A program made the translations under genes and the position numbers. From the NCBI GenBank assembly GCA_017428525.1, contig JAFRQQ010000022.1, forward strand, positions 1-64,000: a stretch of DNA of 64,000 bases, given 5' to 3'. Each line of letters begins with the position of its first letter. Position 1 is the stretch's first letter. Source of the DNA: Clostridia bacterium (GTDB lineage Bacteria; Bacillota; Clostridia; Oscillospirales; Acutalibacteraceae). Below, in pieces: positions 58,780-64,000 of this stretch. The notes under the pieces were generated by a model. The model worked only from the letters and a program-made list of their open reading frames with translations, made no database searches and was not told where the DNA came from.

Positions 58780-59847
58780 ATGGAAAGAAGAAACAGCCGC
58801 AAGGTCCGCGTCGGCGCTCTTGCGATTGGCGGAGATGCGCCCGTTACGGTGCAGTCCATGCTGAATGTGCCGGCGCATAAAATCGAAGAGAGCGTGGCGC
58901 AGGCCGTCGCGCTCGAAGCGGCAGGGTGCGAGATCATCCGCGCCGCCGTGCCGGATATGGAGGCGGTGCGTCTGATTGCCGCGCTGAAGGAAGCGGTCGC
59001 CGCGCCGATCGTGGCGGATATCCATTTTGACTATCGCCTTGCGCTGGAATGCGCGGCGGCGGGCGTGGACAAAATCCGCATCAACCCCGGCAATATCGGC
59101 GCGATGGAGCGCGTCCGGGCCGTGGCAGACGCCTGCCGGGCGCGGCAGATCCCGATCCGCATCGGCGTCAATTCCGGCTCGCTGGAGAAGGAGCTGCTGG
59201 CAAAATACGGCGCGCCGACCGCGCAGGCTCTGGCCGAGAGCGCGATGCGTCACGCGGCGCTGCTCGAGCAGTGCGACTTTGAGGATATCGTCATTTCGAT
59301 CAAATCCTCCGACGTGCCCACGATGATCGACGCTTACCGGCTGGTCGCCGCGCAGTGCGATTATCCGCTGCATCTCGGCGTTACCGAAGCGGGCACGCAT
59401 CGCATGGCGCTGATCAAATCCGCCGTGGGCATCGGCACGCTCCTGAGCGAGGGCATCGGCGACACGATCCGCGTATCCATGACGGATGATCCCGTGCGTG
59501 AGGTTGCGGCGGGCGCGGATATTCTCAAGGCGGCCGGGCTGCGGCAGGCCGGCGTGACGCTGGTGGCCTGCCCGACCTGCGGACGCACGAAAATCAATCT
59601 GATCGCGCTGGCCAACGAGGTCGAGCGCCGTCTGCAGGGCGTGCAAAAGCCGCTGAAGGTGGCCGTCATGGGCTGCATCGTCAACGGCCCGGGCGAAGCG
59701 CGCGAGGCGGATATCGGCATCGCCGGCGGCGACGGCTGCGCCCTGCTGTTCAAAAAGGGAGAACCGCTTTATAAAGTACCGGAGGCCGAGGCGGTGGACC
59801 GCCTGATGGCTGAAATCGAACGGATGGAGAACGAACCGAACCCATGA
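58780..59847 (+). CDS. ispG: 4-hydroxy-3-methylbut-2-enyl diphosphate synthase
   Basis: The protein has 355 residues. A TIM-barrel part (MLNVPAHKIEESVAQ, ADIHFDYRLAL, KIRINPGNIG) and a C-terminal 4Fe-4S domain with CPTCGRT and GCIVNGPGEA cysteines. Late step of the MEP pathway; oxygen-sensitive, fitting an anaerobe. Overlaps polC by four bases. Confidence 0.97.
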   Translation: MERRNSRKVRVGALAIGGDAPVTVQSMLNVPAHKIEESVAQAVALEAAGCEIIRAAVPDMEAVRLIAALKEAVAAPIVADIHFDYRLALECAAAGVDKIRINPGNIGAMERVRAVADACRARQIPIRIGVNSGSLEKELLAKYGAPTAQALAESAMRHAALLEQCDFEDIVISIKSSDVPTMIDAYRLVAAQCDYPLHLGVTEAGTHRMALIKSAVGIGTLLSEGIGDTIRVSMTDDPVREVAAGADILKAAGLRQAGVTLVACPTCGRTKINLIALANEVERRLQGVQKPLKVAVMGCIVNGPGEAREADIGIAGGDGCALLFKKGEPLYKVPEAEAVDRLMAEIERMENEPNP

Positions 59848-62800
59848 AAACATACGGAATCTTGGAATTTATCGGCGAATATCTGAGCCCGGCGCAGGCG
59901 GACGCGATCCGCAGCGGCGTTGTCAGGCGTATTTGCCTGGATGAAACGATCGGCCGGCTGGATCTGACCGCCGCATTTGATCAATATGTGGATGACGCTG
60001 TTTTGCAGGAGGTGCAGGACAGCGTCAAAACAGCTGTCGGGCTGCGCCGCGTGGAGATCGAGGGGATCTATCCCCCCGAAGCGCTGGACGCGGCCTGCGT
60101 GCCGCTTCTGCGCCGCGCGGTGAAGGCGGAGATCGCCGCCGCCAACGGGTTTCTGGAGCAGGCAGCGTTCACCTTCTCAGCGGACCGACTGGAGATCGAA
60201 GCGCCGGACGGTGCGCAGATCCTGCTCGAAGCGCAGGCGGACGCCTTTCTGCGGGACTTCATCGCCGCGCATTTCGGCCGCGAGATGCAGGTGGAGATCC
60301 GCATGCCCGCCGACGCGCAGACGCCGGAGATCGACTCGCCGGCCTATCTGGAAATGCAGCAGGCGCACGTGCATATCGAGCCGCCCAGGCCCACCGCCAA
60401 GCCGAAGAAGGCCGTGCGGACCTTTGACGATCTGCCGCTGTCGCTGACCAACGCGAAAGCGCTCTACGGCGGCAAAGTTTCCGGGCATCCCGTGCCGCTG
60501 CGCAGCATCAGCATTGAGGACGGCAACGTGACGGTCTGGGGCAACGTCTTCGGCTACGCCTGCCGCGAAACGCGCGACGGCAAGCGCCGCATCATGACCT
60601 TCAACATCACCGATCTGACCAGCTCCTATACGGTCAAGATCTTTGAAACCAAAGAAAAAAGCGAACAGCTGGCCGAAACGCTCAAGGACGGCAAGACCGT
60701 GCTCGTGCGCGGCCACGTGGAATATGACGATTATCTCAAGAGCATGTGCATCAAGGCCAACGCCGTGACGCTCGCGGAATACATGGAGCCGACCGACGAC
60801 GCGCCGGAGAAGCGCGTGGAGCTGCATCTGCACACGAATATGTCCGCCATGGACGGCATGACCGCGCCGGCAAAGCTCGTCAAGCGCGCAGCCGCGTGGG
60901 GCCACAAGGCCGTAGCCATCACCGATCACGGCGTGGTGCAGGGCTTCCCGGAGGCGGCCGCCGCCGCGAAGGAGACCGGCGTCAAGGTGCTCTACGGCAT
61001 GGAAGGCTATTATGTGGATGACAGCGTGACGCCCGTGGTCGGCGACAGCACGATGCCGCTCAATGGCACTTTCATTATTTTCGACACCGAAACCACCGGC
61101 CTGCGCACGCAGTATGCCCGCATGACGGAGATCGGCGCGGTGAAATACGTCGACGGCGCGGAGCGCGCGCGCTTCCAGACCTTTGTGAATCCGGAACGCC
61201 CGATCCCCAAAAAGATCACGCAGCTGACCGGCATCACCGACGCGATGGTCGCCGGCGCGCCGACGGAGAAGGAGGCGCTGCGCAGCTTCTTTGACTTCTG
61301 CGGCGAGGACGCCGTGCTTGTGGCGCACAACGCGGACTTCGACACGGATATCCTCCGCCATGCCTGTGAACGCTCGGACCTGCCCTTCCGTTATACCTAT
61401 CTTGACACCCTCACGCTCGCGCAGAGCCTGATCAGCGGCGTGAAGAATTACCGGCTCGATACGCTCACAAGGCACTTCAAGCTCCCGAATTTCGATCATC
61501 ACCGCGCCGATGAGGACGCCGGTGCGCTGCTCGGCATTTTTGAGAAGCTCATGGAGCAGGTGCGTGAACGCGGGGCCGAGCGCGTGGATCAGATCAACGC
61601 GGCCGTGCCGGTGGATCCCAAGCGTCTGCCGACCTATCACATCATTCTGATCGCACGCAACAAGGTCGGCCTGAAGCATCTGTATCAGCTGATCACGAAA
61701 TCCAATCTGGAGTATTATTACCGCCATCCGCGCATCCCGCGCAGCGAGCTGCTGCGGCACCGGGAGGGGCTGCTCGTCGGCTCCGCCTGCGAGGCCGGTC
61801 AGCTCTATCAGGCCGTGCTGCTCGGGCGTTCGCCCGATCGGCTGCGGGAGATCGCGTCGATCTATGACTATCTGGAGATTCAGCCGGACGGCAACAATGA
61901 ATTCATGCTGCGCGCCGACACCGTGGAATCGCAGGAGGATCTGCACGCAATCAACCGCGAGATCCTTCAGCTCGGGGAGACCCTCGGCCTGCCCGTGGTC
62001 GCCACGGGCGACGTGCACTTCCTCAATGAAAGCGATAAGGTCTTCCGCGAGATCCTGATGGCGGGGCAGGGCTTTTCGGACGCTGCGGAGCAGGCGCCGC
62101 TCTATTTCAAGAGCACGACCCAGATGCTCGAGGAGCTCTCCTACCTCGGCGAGGACACCGCTTATAAAATCGTTGTGGAGAATCCGAACAAAATCGCCGA
62201 TCTCTGCGAGGTCATTCAGCCGATTCCGGACGGCACCTATCCGCCGAAGATCCCCGGCGCGGATGAGGACCTGCGCCGCATCTGCTATGAGCGCATCCGG
62301 GAATATTACGGCGACCCGATCCCCGAATACGTGGAGAAGCGGCTGGAAAAAGAGCTGACCTCGATCATCAAAAACGGCTTTGCCGTGCTGTATATCATCG
62401 CGCAGAAGCTGGTCTGGGATTCCATGGCGCACGGCTATTACGTCGGCTCCCGGGGCTCCGTCGGCTCCTCCTTCGTCGCGTTTGCGGCGGGCATTTCCGA
62501 GGTCAATCCGCTTGCGCCGCATTATCTTTGCACCGGCTGCAAGCACAGCGAATTCTTCCTCAACGGCGAATACGGCTCCGGCTTCGATATGCCGCCGAAG
62601 GCCTGCCCGGTCTGCGGCAAGCCGATGGTCCGCGACGGCCACGACATCCCGTTTGAAACCTTCCTCGGCTTCAACGGCGACAAGTCGCCCGATATCGACC
62701 TGAATTTCTCTGGCGAATATCAGTTCTATGCCCACCGCTACACCGAGGAGCTCTTCGGCAAGGAGCACGTGTTCAAGGCCGGCACGATCGGCACGCTGGC

Positions 62801-64000
62801 GGATAAAACCGCCTACGGCTTTGTGAAAAAATGGATGGAGGAGAAGGGGCTGAGCCTTTCCGCCGCGGAGATCGACCGGCTCGTGGCCGGCTGCGTCGGC
62901 GTCAAGCGCACCACCGGGCAGCATCCCGGCGGCATGGTGGTCGTGCCGAACGACATGGACGCCGAGGATTTCACGCCGATCCAGCACCCGGCGGACGACG
63001 CGGATTCCGTGCACCGCACCACGCACTTCGACTTCCATTCGCTGCATGATACGATCCTCAAGCTCGACAACCTCGGCCACGATGTGCCCACGCTCTATAA
63101 GCATTTGGAGGATATGACCGGCACGTCCGTGATGGACGCCGACGTGTGCGATCCGCGCATTTATTCGCTTCTGACCTCGCCCGAGGCGCTGGGCGTCACG
63201 GCGGAGGACATCGACTGCGACACCGGCACGCTCTCTCTGCCGGAGCTCGGCACACCCTTCGTGCGGCAGATGCTGCTGGAGGCGCAGCCGAAGAATTTCT
63301 CCGACATGCTGCAGATTTCCGGCCTTTCCCACGGCACGGACGTCTGGCTGGGCAACGCGCAGGAGCTGATCAAGAATAAGATCTGCACCATTTCCGAGGT
63401 CATCGGCACGCGCGACAGCATCATGGTCTATCTGATTCACAAGGGCGTCGAGAGCGGCATGGCCTTCAAGATCATGGAGATCGTGCGCAAGGGCAAGGCC
63501 ACGAAGCTGCTGACCGAGGAGCACAAGCAGGCGATGCTGGAAAACGGCGTGCCGCAGTGGTATCTGGATTCCTGCATGAAGATCAAATACATGTTCCCCA
63601 AGGCGCATGCGGCCGCTTACTGCATTGCCGCGCTGCGTCTGGCCTGGTACAAGCTGGAATACCCCGTCGAATACTATGCGACCTATATGACCGTGCGCGG
63701 TGAGGATATCGACACCGTGACCGTGCTCAAGGGCAGGGAAGCGGTCCGGGCCAAAATGAAGGAGCTGGACGAAAAGATCAAGGCCAAGGAGGCCTCCGCG
63801 AAGGAAGAGGGCACCTACACCTCTCTGCAGGTCATCAATGAAATGATGGCGCGCGGCATCGAGGTGCTGCCGATCGATATTTACAAATCGACCGCAAACC
63901 GCTATGTGGTGGAAAACGGCAAGATCCGTCTGCCGTTCTCGGCGCTGGCCGGCTGCGGCGGCGCGGCGGCCCAGGGACTTGAGGACGCGCGCAACGACGG
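59844..64000 (+). CDS. polC: DNA polymerase III PolC-type (partial, 3' end outside)
   Basis: 1,385 codons are in the window and the reading frame is still open at the right edge. Domains in order: an N-terminal region (about 1-190), an OB-fold (about 205-310), the first PHP part (RVELHLHTNMSAMDGM, about 321-336), the 3'-5' exonuclease (FIIFDTETTGL near 411; HNADFDTDIL), the second PHP part, and the polymerase palm with PDIDLNFSGEY near 949. A zinc-finger-like CTGCKHSEF...CPVCGKP lies before it. This is the Gram-positive replicative polymerase. It starts on the ATGA overlap with ispG. Confidence 0.97.
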   Translation, partial: MKTYGILEFIGEYLSPAQADAIRSGVVRRICLDETIGRLDLTAAFDQYVDDAVLQEVQDSVKTAVGLRRVEIEGIYPPEALDAACVPLLRRAVKAEIAAANGFLEQAAFTFSADRLEIEAPDGAQILLEAQADAFLRDFIAAHFGREMQVEIRMPADAQTPEIDSPAYLEMQQAHVHIEPPRPTAKPKKAVRTFDDLPLSLTNAKALYGGKVSGHPVPLRSISIEDGNVTVWGNVFGYACRETRDGKRRIMTFNITDLTSSYTVKIFETKEKSEQLAETLKDGKTVLVRGHVEYDDYLKSMCIKANAVTLAEYMEPTDDAPEKRVELHLHTNMSAMDGMTAPAKLVKRAAAWGHKAVAITDHGVVQGFPEAAAAAKETGVKVLYGMEGYYVDDSVTPVVGDSTMPLNGTFIIFDTETTGLRTQYARMTEIGAVKYVDGAERARFQTFVNPERPIPKKITQLTGITDAMVAGAPTEKEALRSFFDFCGEDAVLVAHNADFDTDILRHACERSDLPFRYTYLDTLTLAQSLISGVKNYRLDTLTRHFKLPNFDHHRADEDAGALLGIFEKLMEQVRERGAERVDQINAAVPVDPKRLPTYHIILIARNKVGLKHLYQLITKSNLEYYYRHPRIPRSELLRHREGLLVGSACEAGQLYQAVLLGRSPDRLREIASIYDYLEIQPDGNNEFMLRADTVESQEDLHAINREILQLGETLGLPVVATGDVHFLNESDKVFREILMAGQGFSDAAEQAPLYFKSTTQMLEELSYLGEDTAYKIVVENPNKIADLCEVIQPIPDGTYPPKIPGADEDLRRICYERIREYYGDPIPEYVEKRLEKELTSIIKNGFAVLYIIAQKLVWDSMAHGYYVGSRGSVGSSFVAFAAGISEVNPLAPHYLCTGCKHSEFFLNGEYGSGFDMPPKACPVCGKPMVRDGHDIPFETFLGFNGDKSPDIDLNFSGEYQFYAHRYTEELFGKEHVFKAGTIGTLADKTAYGFVKKWMEEKGLSLSAAEIDRLVAGCVGVKRTTGQHPGGMVVVPNDMDAEDFTPIQHPADDADSVHRTTHFDFHSLHDTILKLDNLGHDVPTLYKHLEDMTGTSVMDADVCDPRIYSLLTSPEALGVTAEDIDCDTGTLSLPELGTPFVRQMLLEAQPKNFSDMLQISGLSHGTDVWLGNAQELIKNKICTISEVIGTRDSIMVYLIHKGVESGMAFKIMEIVRKGKATKLLTEEHKQAMLENGVPQWYLDSCMKIKYMFPKAHAAAYCIAALRLAWYKLEYPVEYYATYMTVRGEDIDTVTVLKGREAVRAKMKELDEKIKAKEASAKEEGTYTSLQVINEMMARGIEVLPIDIYKSTANRYVVENGKIRLPFSALAGCGGAAAQGLEDARND

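Noticed and set aside
60177..63608. Very long open frame on the minus strand, opposite polC
   Set aside because: It is the antisense shadow of GC-rich polC codons; no ribosome binding site, and its composition (His/Arg/Ala/Val-rich, no domain) is typical of antisense frames. The plus strand encodes unmistakable PolC.

Overview
The window reads as chromosome of a strictly anaerobic, endospore-forming, moderately high-GC Firmicute. An Oscillospirales/Ruminococcaceae-type gut clostridium is my inference. The evidence is spo0A next to spoIVB, a complete Rnf complex, a clostridial feoA-feoA-feoB locus, the Gram-positive order pyrH-frr-uppS-cdsA-dxr-rseP-ispG-polC, a DUF6061-like protein, and many secreted proteins with Ala/Leu-rich signal peptides.

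Layout. 1-800: the 5' end of a leftward gene under an SOS-type promoter, then a hairpin-rich stretch with no convincing gene. 800-6,850 (leftward, AT-richer than the rest): an accessory operon of sigma factor, membrane anti-sigma-like protein, 1,215-aa RHS-repeat protein with a DUF4474-like C-terminus and an anchored 242-aa partner, followed by a broken copy of the DUF4474-like tip. 7,250-9,120: small proteins, including a 37-aa Cys-rich one, and an iron-type alcohol dehydrogenase. 9,266-16,460: apbE, a NusG-II protein, a Gx-type transporter and rnfCDGEAB, which together form a flavinylation and energy-conservation unit. 16,479-20,775 (leftward): a cobalamin-riboswitch operon with two DUF4430 surface proteins, a PQQ-type propeller and an EcfT subunit. 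20,824-25,382: a DtxR-family regulator, then two tandem secreted LCAT-like hydrolases and a 70-aa protein. 25,460-27,511: a GH92 mannosidase. 27,746: tRNA-Arg, flanked by a mosaic of palindromic repeats.

28,166-33,488: a PadR/HAAS membrane pair and a GntR(YtrA)-ABC operon. 33,603-37,204: a membrane protein, a secreted protein, then a TlpA-like lipoprotein, a 45-aa CXXC protein and a NapH-like ferredoxin membrane protein. 37,254-39,193: spo0A and spoIVB (leftward). 39,468-43,987: a small secreted protein and a 1,281-aa mosaic NlpC/P60 protein. 44,198-48,952 (leftward): glycerate kinase, M20 peptidase and GH89 alpha-N-acetylglucosaminidase, overlapping. 49,121-52,531: the Feo operon with four copies of a TTAG-type operator. 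52,671-64,000: the pyrH to polC housekeeping run; polC leaves the window.

Themes. Rnf plus apbE builds an ion-translocating ferredoxin:NAD+ oxidoreductase. The riboswitch operon probably captures cobamides at the surface. GH92, GH89 and glycerate kinase point to glycan and sugar-acid catabolism. The least explained parts are the sigma/anti-sigma/RHS locus, the DUF4430 operon with an orphan EcfT, the tandem hydrolases, and a recurring amphipathic C-terminal tail on several secreted proteins.
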